Assembly (NCBI GenBank): GCA_010909165.1
Contig: MU008163.1
Span: forward strand, 1,984,001 to 2,048,000
Length of the DNA: 64,000 nt
Reading direction: 5' to 3'
Origin: Anthoceros angustus
Taxonomy: Eukaryota > Streptophyta > Anthocerotopsida > Anthocerotales > Anthocerotaceae
Part shown: one piece after another, positions 1-10,398 of the stretch
Position numbering within the stretch: position 1 is the first letter of the stretch
Layout: the number at the start of each line of letters is the position of its first letter
The notes under the pieces: model-generated
Databases searched by the model: none
What the model saw: only the letters and a program-made list of their open reading frames with translations
Told to the model about the DNA's origin: nothing
Made by a program: the position numbers and the translations under genes

Positions 1-2737
1 GTTTATCATGATGCATGTCTCTGATCTGAGAAGAATGGCCCCACTTTGGCTCTCAAAGACCCAAGAGGTTCGGGCTGACAAAGCTCACTGGCGAACGAAC
101 ATTACTGGAGACATCTACGAAAAGGGGTGGATCAGTGAAATGTATGGCTACTCCTTTGGAGCTGCAGAGGTATGCTGCGTGTTCCTTTGATTTGTTGAGT
201 TGCCTGAGCTGAGTTTGCAAAGCTGTTAATGTTGACCTTTCCTTGTGCAATTGCAGGCTAACGTACCAGTGTCAGATCTTTGGGAATGCTGATTCTAACC
301 TACCATGTCACCAGGTTGGTCTTCGTCACAAGGTCAATAATACGTTGATGATATATCCTGGGTACACTCCTACGGATGGAGTGGAACCTCAACTGTTTCA
401 CTATGGCTTGAGGTTTGATGTGGGGGAGTGGCATTTCAGCAAACTAGAGTACCATGAAGACAACATTGTCTACGACTGTAACCGTTTATTTCCTCCTCCG
501 CCCTTCCCTGAGCAGGTGAGAATGTGTAATTTGCTTATCAGATGTGTCAACAGAAGTGTCAATCAAGCTCTTGATGACTTCTGTTGCAACAACTTGCGCA
601 GGTGATTGCCATGGAGTCTGATTTCAGAAAACGCCGGGCTTTGCTTCTCAGCGTTGAGTGTGTCAATACCATCAATGAAGGGTTGATCCTGGTGCACAGA
701 CGTCGTGGTTGTCCGACACCCAAGAAGTCTCCCTACCTGACGTTTCTAGCAGAGGACCTATTACAGAAGAGCTCAGTGTTTGTAACAGAGGTAGGAGATC
801 TCCAGTTGGCTGAAGATGGAGGCATGGAAAATGCTGGTGACGGTAAGGGCTCACACACAGCAGAAGTTCAGCGGCTTCCATCCACAACTCAGAACAATCA
901 GACGAATGGTGCTAAGTCGGATATGAAACAAGACAAGAAACCCTCTGCAAATGTTCCTCGTCCCAAGATTCACACGTTGTTTTCTGTCGAGTGCTCAATG
1001 TACTTTGACTGGCAGACAGTAGGGATGGTGCACAGCTTTACTCTGAGTAGGCAACCTGGACCACTTACACGGTTGCTTAGCTGCACGGAGGAGGATCTCA
1101 AGACGTACAAGGGTATTGACCTAGCTGCCACACATGTTGTTCCATCCATGAGCAGGCACCCACTAACCGGCGACTGGTAATCTCTAGGTCTAGGCTTCGC
1201 TTTGTTGTCCTTGCCTCCTCTATGCAACGTTAACACCCTTCCTGCCTTAACTCTTTTCAATTTCTGCTGCAGGTATCCTGCTATCAATAAGCCCGCTGCT
1301 GTTGTTCATTGGCTAAATCACGTCGAGACGGATGCCGAGTACATTGTGATTCTTGATGCTGACATGATTCTCCGTGGGCCGATAACACCATGGGAATTAG
1401 GTGCTGCACCTGGCCACCCTGTCTCAGCTCCATACGAGTAAAATTTCTCAGCCCTATTTATCCATTTACCCTCGCTGTGGTCACTAGCATTGAAGGTGGG
1501 GTGCAATTCATGATCTCGTCTTCCTTGTGCATGCTGGTGGTCGCAGTTATCTTATCGGTTGTGACAATGAACTGGCGAAGCTTCATACAAGATATCCAAA
1601 GGCATGTCAGAAAGTGGGTGGGGTCATCGTGATGCACATCGATGATCTCCGGATATTTGCTCCACTCTGGCTTCACAAGACCGAGGAGGTTCGTGCCGAC
1701 AGGGCACACTGGAGGACAAACCTTACTGGGGACATTTATGGGGAAGGTTGGATCAGTGAAATGTACGGTTATGTCTTCGGTGCTGCAGAGGTGAGGAGCA
1801 TTTCTGCACAACACCGTGTTAGCTGCGTCAGGTGTCCTGCCTTTTGTTTGGTTTCATGATCTGGTCTGTTATGCACTGACAGGTGAAACTGAAGCACATT
1901 ATAAACCAAGACATCATGCTATATCCAGGTTACGTTCCTAGTCCTGGTGTAGAACCCCGTGTGCTCCACTACGGGCTGGAGTGGAAAATTGGCAACTGGT
2001 CATTTGACAAGGCTGAGTGGCGGACGAAGGACATGACAAACAACTGCTGGCAGTTCTTCCCTGAACCGCCCGACGTATCTACCTTGAACAGAACAGATGA
2101 GGATGAATTCCGAAGGGACAGCATATGTGTCGAATGTGTAAATACTCTCAACGAGGCCCTATACTTCCACCACAAGAACAGAGGATGCCCGGAGGACCAA
2201 GATGACCAGGATGCCGAGGAAAAACCCACCATAGACCAGATAGAAGCAGCAGAACATGGAGACCTATCCGCTGATTCTGGTGTGGGAGACCAAGACCGCA
2301 CAGACGAGGAGGAGCAAGAAGATCTCGCTGGAGACACCGAACAGGAGAAGGAGAGCTCGTACCAGGGCCACCATGATACACCTGTGGCAAGCAGCAAGAA
2401 AACATGGTCTCCACCTGCAGACCCTGATCCCTTGCTTGAAATGGGTGGCAAGTACCAAAACAGCAACAGCTCCTTCGAGGCACGAACTAGGTTCTTGGAG
2501 CATACCAGAATAGTCCCTGTGCACGTCAGCTACTGGAAGGTGGCTGTCTGGGCGCTGGTGGTCAGTGCTTTCCTCCTTATCGTCTCCACAGTCTCGAGGC
2601 ATCAGAGGCTGGATCAGCGAAGGAGGCAGAAGAAGGGCAAAGTAGAAGCAGGTAGCACAGACAGTAGTCCGAGTGTGGGGATCCCTGTCAGCTCGGAGCC
2701 TGGCATTGCAAGCTCTTCCGACAAGGACATCCCCTAA
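1..2737 (+). CDS. Peptidyl serine alpha-galactosyltransferase (SERGT1/SGT1-like), 3' part
   Basis: Partial at the left edge. Readable exons 2-169, 315-515, 602-1176, 1273-1437, 1547-1790 and 1883-2737, all GT-AG and phase-consistent. The encoded part contains two homologous glycosyltransferase blocks: both carry the sequence GDIY followed by GWISEMYGY, then a (M/L)YPGY and HYGL motif; the second block also shows the LDADM metal-binding-type motif (about 1349-1363) and the CSMYFDWQTVG start. This tandem two-domain layout matches what I recall of plant SGT1, an ER type I membrane enzyme that adds galactose to serine in extensin-type repeats. After the second block comes an acidic, Glu/Asp-rich spacer (about 2200-2360) and one C-terminal transmembrane helix (about 2530-2595) with a basic cytosolic tail. 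Function is by family; the fold and motifs are seen directly. Confidence 0.9.
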
Positions 2738-3040
2738 AACTTTAGTCGACAGTCCATATTTCATTGCTTTAAACACATAATTTTATTCTCCCATGGCCAT
2801 CTCTTCAGAACGATGCAGACAGTGTTTACGTGGTTGCCTCGAACGGCCCACAACAATTGCAGACACAGATGTAATATACATGTTCGGCCTCGATTTGAGC
2901 GATGCAGTTACTTGGTGGTCTTTATTAACGTTTGTAGTTTCCAAGAAGATCATTAATGGCTTTGCCGGTGCGCGGGTAATGACTTGAACAGCCTCCAGCA
3001 TTTGGAATTTGGAACTCGGAAGGCGGGGATGATTCAAAAC
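2738..3040. other. Intergenic, 3' flank of the galactosyltransferase gene
   Basis: No coding exon seen. Holds the 3' UTR of the upstream gene. The segment from about 2986 (the words cagcctccagcatttgga) recurs at 19296 and marks the left edge of a duplicated block. Confidence 0.5.
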
Positions 3041-3220
3041 GGCAAATCGCCCAACAAAACGGCAAATCGCCCAACAAAACGGCAAATCGCCCAACAAAAC
3101 GGCAAATCGCCCAACAAAATGGCAAATCGCCCAATAAAACGGCCAATTGCCCAACAAAACGGCCAATCGCCCAACAAAACGGCAAATCGCCCAACAAAAC
3201 GCCAAATCGCCCAACAAAGC
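3041..3220. repeat. 20-bp minisatellite, nine units
   Basis: Nine head-to-tail copies of a 20-base unit (consensus ggcaaatcgcccaacaaaac) with a few substitutions in units 4 to 9. Because 20 is not a multiple of 3 and the unit lacks stops in most frames, it generates several spurious reading frames on both strands. It ends 73 bp before the ATG of the MYND gene and is absent from the equivalent place in the duplicated copy near 19.35 kb. Confidence 0.95.
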
Positions 3221-3293
3221 GCCCGCATTGCGTGTTGTTTTTGTTGGTCTGTATTCACGAGCTGGGTCTCTGCGTTTTTCTGCTATTCTGGCC

Positions 3294-4032
3294 ATGGCTG
3301 ATGCAGGCCTGACCAAGGCTGAGCTGCGGAGTCTGAGGAAGGAGGCGAGGGACCCAAATCTTCGCCCGGCGGAGCGGATGGAGTTGCTGATGTTGTTGGA
3401 AATGCTGGCGCCTTCCGATCCCCAGGAGGAGCACGACCGCCGGTGGAGGAACATGGCCGCCTATGTGGAGGACTTGCCGGAGGCCCAGAAGCCCACAACA
3501 CTGGGCGGGCACCGCGACGTGCTGGCCATGTTCGGGTAAGGTGGAATGTGCGCTGGGAAATTGGACTGGCCTTGCCCGATCAGCAGTTCGTGATGACGAC
3601 TCTGGTGGGATTCCAGAATGGACTTGGTGAGGCCGATGTCGCCCGAGGATGCAGCGAAGACGGCGGACTTCGGGGTGTTCATGGAGGGCTATGGCGCGCA
3701 TGGCTTGCACATCGCGGACTCGTACGAGATGGAGGACCTGCCGGACGCTAAGCCCAAGTCTGTGTCGCCTGTGGCCAGCTGAGCCAAATTTCTGCTTGCT
3801 CGGAATGTGTTCGGGCCAGGAGTGGCTGCTGATCGTTTTGGTGCTTGTGGGCGGTAGGTGCGATCGCTGCAATATGGTGGGCGCTACCAGGCGCTGCAGC
3901 AAGTGCGGCGAATGGTACTGCTCGCGGGAGTGCCAGAAGGCGGCCCGGCGCAAGCACAGGAAGATCTGCAGGATGGTTTCCGGCCAACGCTTGATGAACG
4001 AGCTTTTCGAAGATCTGACTCTCGGCCTGTAG
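3294..4032 (+). CDS. Small MYND-type zinc finger protein
   Basis: Start ATG at 3294. Exon 1 3294-3535 (donor GTAAGG) and exon 2 from 3617 are clear and in phase. The last exon, from 3858, encodes a complete MYND finger: CDRC, then CSKC, GEWYCSREC and HRKIC, i.e. the C-x2-C / C-x2-C / C-x3-C / H-x3-C ligand series, and ends at 4032. MYND domains bind proline-rich peptides, so this is a likely protein-interaction adaptor of about 187 aa. The second splice is unresolved: the only in-phase donor I see for acceptor 3857 is a weak GTCGCC at 3764; without a splice, exon 2 stops at about 3780. A 5' fragment of the same gene lies at 19.4 kb. Confidence 0.7.
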
Positions 4033-4159
4033 CGGCGTGACATGTACGTGAAGCTGGAAGAATGTCGGCTGTGTTAGGAAAAAACCTGCCATAAGGAAAA
4101 AGTCATGCGTAGGAGTCTCCATGACACATGAAAGTGTGTACTTCTATCTTGAGACTTAT

Positions 4160-5217
4160 TGTTCAAGAAATCTTTTGTGGCTGTGGAAGTAGAAAACTAT
4201 TCCGACACGGGACCTCCACGCAAATGCTGCACAAACTCCTTGAACTTTGTTGTCATCCAAAATTTTTCTGACAAAATTTTGGTGAAATTATCCGCCTTCA
4301 TAGAACTTGGAGACGTATATTGGGAATCGATTACATCTTCTATCTTCTCTTGAATATCATGATGTTGAATATATCAATATGCTTCATATGCTGATGAAAC
4401 TCAAGATTATGTGTAACCTTGAGACTACTTTGATTATCCGTATAGAGAATTGTAGATTACCGTACCTCGAAGGGTGGTTCAACAGGATAATGCCGAAATA
4501 ATTATTTTTTGAAAAAAACAAGGTTCAACATAAATATTTATATTTTTCAAAATTTCAACATTTACAAAAATAATTTTATCAAATTTCAACATTTATTAAA
4601 ATATATAGGTATATATAAAACTAATGGATATGTATAGATCTCCCTAAATAGGCCCTAATTTTCCACACAAACCCTAGTTTCCTTATTTTCGGCATCATAA
4701 ACTCATAAATTTTTACCTATTCAACATTTTAAGTATAATAATTTCTGGATTTTCAACTTTTACTAATTTTAATTAATTATCGCCGAATCACCCCTTGGGG
4801 TACGGTATGTTTGAGCATAACCAAGCTCCTTTAGAAGAAGTCGCAACCAAACCGCCTCCTTAGCCGCCTCCTCGATAGCCGCCTCCTCGATATAGGCACG
4901 ACTTCGGAGGAATCCTGCATTTCTGAGACACACAAACAGGCCTGCATGTTGAGCACAGCTCCCTTAGTAGTAGCACGTGTTGCTGCCATGTATTCTGCCT
5001 ACGTAGAAGAGAGAGCAACAATAGGTTGTGACTTAGAACTCCAACTAACAAGCGAATTAAAAACATAAGAAGCATATCCTAAAGCAGAACGACGAGTTTC
5101 TTTATCTCCTCCCCTGATTTGTCTATAGTTGTTAATTTGATATGCAGACATGCCAGCAAGCTGTCCATATGGCTTAAAAAAATAAATTGTTGTTTGTTGC
5201 TTAGGCCAAATGGACAT
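4160..5217 (-). mobile_element. Ty1/copia RNase H region, degenerate, interrupted by a MITE
   Basis: On the minus strand, 5217 to about 4900 reads GGDKETRRSALGYASYVFNS, then SWSSKSQPIVALSST, AEYMAATRA and (one frame over) VWLRLLLKELGYAQT. After the MITE at 4458-4807 it resumes with LYTDNQSSLK, MKHIDI and later ADNFTKILS. This is the end of the Copia polyprotein (RNase H). A stop replaces the Glu after ALSST, and there are frameshifts, so it is dead. No LTRs were recognised next to it. Confidence 0.85.
4458..4807. mobile_element. 350-bp MITE with about 23-bp terminal inverted repeats
   Basis: The left end (taccgtacctcgaagggtgg followed by ttc) and the reverse complement of the right end (taccgtaccccaaggggtga followed by ttc) match over about 23 bases. 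The interior is AT-rich and non-coding. It sits exactly inside the Copia RNase H reading frame described above. TA flanks both ends and may be the target duplication, but the precise boundary is uncertain by one or two bases. Superfamily not assigned. Confidence 0.75.
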
Positions 5218-5407
5218 ACATTTATAAGAACGTGTGATTAAGCATCATGAGCTTAGATCGGTACTTAGATGGGGTGCCTAAAGGGAGTGGATGCGGTTGG
5301 TGCAAGGAGCTTAGGCACACCATGGTACAAGTTGTTAAGTACCAAGTTCCATGACGGAAATCTGTCCTTAGTGGACTTAAATAAAATTCTTCTTCTTCTT
5401 CTTCGTC

Positions 5408-5619
5408 TAATGTTCATTTATAGCTGTTAATTTGATATGTAGACATGCCAGCAAGCTGTCTAATGTTCATTTATAGCTGCTGATTTGATATGTAGACATG
5501 CCAGCAAGCCGTCTAATGTTCATTTTTAGCTGTTAATTTGATATATAGATATGACAACAAGTCGTCTAATATTCACTTATAGCTGTTAATTTGATATGTA
5601 GACATGCCAGCAAGAAGTC
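5408..5619. repeat. Four-unit 53-bp tandem repeat derived from Copia sequence
   Basis: Exactly four 53-base units (5408-5460, 5461-5513, 5514-5566, 5567-5619), the third the most diverged. A single related copy, ttaatttgatatgcagacat followed by gccagcaagctgtc, lies at about 5129-5162 inside the Copia fragment, in the stretch coding on the minus strand for QLAGMSAYQINN. The array therefore looks like a minisatellite seeded from transposon coding sequence. Confidence 0.9.
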
Positions 5620-5656
5620 TATTGTTCATAGGCAATGACCCAAGTGTATTTTGCGT

Positions 5657-5826
5657 TATTTGCGTGGAACTTCTTTTCATGGTTTATGTTTTGGTGATTC
5701 TACTGTTAACATTGCTGCGCCTTCATGACTTGTTGACTATTGTGATTCTCATTGGGGAGGAGATAAAGAGATTCGTTGTTCTACTTCGGGATATTCTTTT
5801 CATGTTTTTAATTCTCTTGTCACTTA
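5657..5826 (+). mobile_element. Second Ty1/copia RNase H fragment, opposite orientation
   Basis: Reads YLRGTSFHGLCFGDSTV, then after one stop DYCDSHWGGDKEIRCSTSGY and FHVFNSLVT before a stop. Same domain as the minus-strand fragment but on the plus strand, so two Copia pieces face each other across the 53-bp array. Degenerate. Confidence 0.8.
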
Positions 5827-5980
5827 AAGTACTAAGACTTTACAGATATGTAACAACAGCATACAAATACACAGCAGAGTGCACACAATCAGATGTATAG
5901 AACACTATCTTACAGACCTAATATCCTCTCCCCTTAAAAGTAGATGTATTCTTCTCACATTCTCGCCTCTCCAATCTAGT

Positions 5981-6245
5981 TACCGTCATGAGGGGTGATT
6001 CGGTATTAATTAATTAAAATTATTCAAAATTTTTAAAATCCAAAAATTACTATATTTAAAATGCTGAATGTGTAAAGATTTACGAGTTTAAAATGCCGGA
6101 AACAAGGAAAAAAATAAGGAACGAGCCGTTTAGAGGAGGTCTATATATATCTATAAGTTCTATATAGATACCTAGGTATTCTAATAAATATTGAAATTTA
6201 GTAAAATTATTTTTTATAAATTTTGAAAATTTGAAAAATAATGAC
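5981..6245. mobile_element. Second copy of the MITE, inverted and truncated
   Basis: Starts taccgtcatgaggggtgatt, the same terminal repeat as the MITE at 4458-4807, and aligns over about 260 bases to the reverse complement of that element, including the block with the ctaggtat / atataggtat region. The distal terminal repeat is not found, so this copy is truncated or diverged at its right end. Confidence 0.7.
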
Positions 6246-6342
6246 TATTTGGGCACTATGACTTTACATATGTATAAAGTTATCACTTTGCAGCTCAGAC
6301 TAGTTTTCACAATTTTGTACAATTTTGGACTTGTTCATTTCT

Positions 6343-8354
6343 CTAAATGGCCACTCTTGTGTCTTCGTCTGCCTCATTGTCTCTGATAGAGTTTTCAGCT
6401 TCTCTACGCAGCTCCTCCTCAAGTGTCTTGGAATTGTGCCCGAGAGCCTTGGTCACTCCCAGGACCCCGTCGTGCATCGCTATCTTGGATACTAACAAGC
6501 CGATTGTGATGGAGAGACAGATCACCACCGTGTTCATGACGAACGACATTCCTGAAACTACATCACCACCGCTGAGGAGGACGGTCACTCCCTGCACTCC
6601 TATGCCTCCTGGAAGCAGTACTTGAACCCCAGCCAAGATCATGCTCAGCGGGATATCGGTCGTAACTTGGGCTAAGATACCACCTGAGACAGCGGGAGAA
6701 GCCTGGCTCATCGGTTCTGTCTGTTGCAAATCACTCGGAATGGGTGTACGCTGTGAACAGGACTTATTACCTGTGACGCCTATTCCGATTGAAGCAATTG
6801 CAGCAGATGCCTCTGGTCGTAGAACAGTGCTGCAGGCTTTGTCTAGCAGAGTGCCGATTGCGGCAGCTGATGTCATCCCTAACCATTGCCGGTACCTTCC
6901 CTTCAACAGCACGTTTGCAGCAATTGAAAACCCAAGGAACCTGGTGATCACGTCACAGGGGTTATGAGCAGGTGACTATGTTCGAGGCCAAGTCTCAAGA
7001 TCTGGTAAGGTAAAAGGGTGGGTTACCAAATGACGTCCCACCAAGGAGACATGTCCGGTGATTCACAATTTTTGTCCACTGGCGTATCTGCCCACCATAC
7101 CAAGTCCTGTCCAATTGCCAGTCCAAACCCCAGTTGCAAGGTGATAACCAAGCCACGCATGATTCTGCCAGTTCCCGTGATGGAAGACTCTTCCACAACT
7201 TCACTGATGCCAACCGTCAGCAATTCACCTGCCCTCCTTCGTGAAGTGGAGGTGAGGCTCTTATCCACCGGAGCAAGTTTGGACACTTGTTATGATTCAA
7301 GCAAACTGATAGCCTTGAGTGTTGCATACCTGGGAGGAGCCACACCAAAGCGGAGACGCTTATCGCAAAAAAACACAGCTTGGAGTCTTCGAGATAGACA
7401 GAACATAGTCTGGCTACAATGGCGACCAGTAAGGCCGCTATAAACTCCAGCATGTGTCTAAAAACACGGGTGTTCTCTGCGAGTATTGCCAGCACCCCAA
7501 CACCCAGTCCGAGAAGCATTGAGATGAAGGCATCCAGCAATGTCCCTGCCCAGCATGTAGCTATCAGGTTCACCCTTGCAAAGATGACCATGATCGAGTA
7601 ACAGCAGGCAAGTAGGAGAGAAGAACACCAAGAACAGACCTGAGAAGAAAAGAGGGGCGGAGGTGAAGGAGGACAGTGCATAGGAGAGTAATTGGCTTTT
7701 CCGGCTAGTGAAGTACCCAGGAGAAGTTGCAATTGCTCTCAGCCGGCAATCTGCTGCAGAAACATTCATTCCCTCACGTCCAACCATATTGGCCAGTTCA
7801 TCGATTTTCTGCAGCTTGTCCACATTCACACTTCTCGCCACTGTGGTCATCACGGTGTCAGATCTAGCATCGTCAAGCCAAGCACACCCAGTCAGTCACA
7901 GACACCCACAAGCACGCCCCCATACAGCCTCATCAGCATTTCATCTCCACCTTCCCTACTTGTAATGATCGCTTATGGGAAACACAAGCAGAACAAGAGA
8001 TGAAAACACGGCCACATGGGCCTCTGTCTCCAACTTGTCGGCCGCCTTCTCCACCAGGTACTCCGTTCTTGGAGCGGAACTACCATAGCTCACCAAAGCC
8101 AGCGCCAACCGGATCAAAAACTTCTCCTCCAGGCTCCGATCCTTCTCCCCATCCCCTGCGGCACCGCACCCAAGCTTCACGGAATGCTGGACCGTTCATT
8201 GCGAAAATGCAAGAGATAATAACACACCGGAACCGGGCGAGCCACCAGAACCAGGCATCTGCTCAAAGTCATCCTCATGCTCCGCGGACACTAAGGGAAC
8301 ACCAGTCGCGTCTGAAATCTTCTGGGCAATGCCATAAAATGAAGAAGCAGCCAT
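6343..8354 (-). CDS. ThrE-like (threonine/serine exporter family) membrane protein, copy A
   Basis: Seven exons: 8354-8228, 8155-7960, 7863-7640, 7545-7330, 7228-7027, 6940-6771, 6683-6343; 491 aa. The N-terminal soluble part has the family signature YGSSAPRTEYLVEKAADKL (the ThrE/DUF1212 domain usually starts with a G-A/S-x-x-R-x-E motif). The C-terminal half is strongly hydrophobic with about nine to ten helices and the loop LPGGIGVQGV before the last ones, as in ThrE/Prm10-type proteins. Bacterial relatives export threonine and serine; the role here is inferred only. Start ATG 8354 was chosen because it is the first in-frame Met before the exon; a 5' extension cannot be excluded. Intron positions are the same as in copy B at 19.9-22.1 kb. 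Confidence 0.8.
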
Positions 8355-8701
8355 CTCTGGCCGGGCAGGTTCATCAGAGCTCCAGGCAGCTGATCACACA
8401 ACCCATTCCAGGCCGAATCTGGTTGCCCCCTTCCTGCCAAGTCTGCTCGCAACGTGGCTTGCTGCAGGAGACACAAATCAGCCTGCTGCAGAGTTCCACG
8501 TAACATAACTGGTCGCTTAACAGACGGGCGCTAGAGGGACTGAGTGCCCTAACGGGGAGCAGATTTCAAAATGTAGTCGTTTTCTTGTCTCTCTCCCCCG
8601 CCCGGCTCGGGAAACTGTCCAGGGGAAGGCCAAATGCTCCCGGTCGGGAGCGCGACCGAGCGTGCCCACGGCAGCAGCCAGCTGCAGCAGAAAACAGCCC
8701 G
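8355..8701. promoter_or_regulatory. Divergent intergenic region, ThrE-like A / coiled-coil gene
   Basis: 347 bp between two divergently read start codons, so both promoters and 5' UTRs must lie here or within transcribed leaders. No TATA box or known element was recognised with confidence. Confidence 0.45.
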
Positions 8702-10398
8702 ATGGAGCAGGAGCAGGAGAAGGATGAGGGGCAGAGGCAGAGGAAGGGACAGAGGCAAGAGCCGGAGCAGAGGCAGGTAGCTGGAACTGGACAGAGACAG
8801 GGTGGTATGGACTCGCAGGCGCTGGTCGGACCACAGGGCTGGGAATCGGTGCTGAAGGATCTTCGGGAGGAGCGTGAAAGATACAAGGATTTCATCAGAG
8901 GTTGGAATGTTGTTCTGCAGGCATGTACTTTTTGAATAATTCCGGTGCCCGGCATGTGGAGCTCCGTCTGGAGCTTCGGCTAAACCTAGATGTGTCGTGC
9001 AGCTACGGAAGCGCATATAGCGAATTTAGAGAATGAGAAGGCGTTCTGGAAGGCGCAGGCTGAGCATTGGAAGGCGCAGGCTGAGGCTGCTGCTAGACAA
9101 GATGCTTTGCACAGGTGATGATCGCGTCTGCACTCGCAGGTGATGCATGGTTTATCTGCCATGGCTGGAGGTGAAGTTGCACAAGGGATCACTGGCTAAG
9201 AGTTTTGGCACTACTGTGTTCAGGTTGCTGGATCAAAACGCCAACTGGGGTGCGTTTTTGTTTCAGAAGTCCTGGGGTTGTTCTGACAGCTACATTCCGC
9301 CGCTTTGTTCTGCAGACCTGGGTTTATTTTAGGTGATGTTCATTCTGAACTCAGGCGGGAGCGTGAAAAGAGTAAGCATTCTGCGGTGTAATGCCGTGGC
9401 GTCTTGTGAAGTGCCTTCTGTGGAAGGAGGTGAGTGTGAGCACTAACACCTTGGCCGTGCGTGCGGCATGCAGATGAACATCTTTCGAAGGAGTGTTGGG
9501 ACATTAATATGCAGCTCAGGGAAACGCAAGTGACTCTAAGGGAGGCTCTAGTTGACCTAAGAGAGACCAAGAGCCAGCTGGAGGAAGCAAAAGCTGAGAA
9601 CCTGAAGTTGAAGGACTCTGGAGCTGTTGGTTCGAAAAGAAGGAAACATCCCGACTGTGAGCCTTGCCATTCTGTCGAGACCAGGGTGGACACTACACTT
9701 CCTATTCGAGGTATGTTCGAGGTGTCGTTCCCAGGAAAGTTGACAAGAAAGATTTCAGGTTACCAAGGGTGGAAGGAGAGGTCTAGGAAGTATGCGGATG
9801 ATTAGCAGCCAGATGTAAACGTGCATGACCTGCTTTGCGCACTCCAGTGTGCTTGGCTCCGGCAGCTGGCAAGTATATCATTGCTGTGCGACTGACATTT
9901 CTTCCAACTTGTGTTGACGTTTCCCTTGCAGAGGAAGTGCAAAATGGAAACAAATCGTTTGAAGTGCAACGTGGAAGCAAAGCATTTGAACTCACAAAAG
10001 AATTTATGGAGCAGCTAACAAGCATGGATTTCTCCGCTTGTGAAAAGGAGGCAACAGTATATGCGGTCTTCTTTCATCAATCCACAGGTAAGTTGGATGC
10101 TTAAGAGCGATGCCGGACTGGATGAATGTTGAGGGTTTATAAGACAGGCTCTCAAGCTAAGTGCATCTCTGTTCCAGGATTTTCTTTCAGACTGGAAGAA
10201 TGGGACGAACCACCTAATATCAGCGGGGGACAAAAAGTGATGCGGTACAAGCCTGTTTCTCTCGGTAGTTTAAAAAGTAGAGCTCCTAGTTGGATGCAGG
10301 ATGTCTTGTTGGTTGACATTGAGCAATTACCAATGTTGCTAAGAAGATTGTTATGGGTAGCTGGAGGTCGGTTTTTCAACCAGCCACTTGTACTTTAG
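8702..10398 (+). CDS. Uncharacterised plant coiled-coil protein with conserved-looking C-terminal module
   Basis: Six exons: 8702-8924, 9003-9114, 9316-9371, 9474-9710, 9932-10087, 10178-10398; 334 aa with all phases matching. The first 40 residues are Gln/Glu/Arg-rich low complexity. Residues about 55-150 form heptad-rich coiled coil (REERERYKDF, then NLENEKAFWKAQAEHWKAQ, then LREALVDLRETKSQLEEAKA). The C-terminal 130 residues look globular, with FRLEEWDE, YKPVSLGSLKSRAPSWMQD and a terminal hydrophobic helix. From memory this resembles the C-terminal module of unnamed plant coiled-coil proteins (DUF7806-like), but I have not been able to test that. The third exon acceptor (9315) is the least certain splice. 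Function unknown. Confidence 0.65.

Noticed and set aside
1969-2776. Long minus-strand frames over the last exon of the galactosyltransferase
   Set aside because: Antisense shadows of a well-conserved exon.
3041-3220. Regular repeat array resembling a CRISPR
   Set aside because: Head-to-tail units without spacers, in a plant genome; a minisatellite.
3034-3258. Several open frames with repeats such as FVGRFAVLLGDLPFCWAICR across the 20-bp array
   Set aside because: Artifacts of a stop-poor 20-bp repeat read in different frames; no such protein family.
8187-8225. 39-nt intron model for ThrE-like A
   Set aside because: Below the size of all other introns; the acceptor at 8156 gives a 72-nt intron and the right phase.
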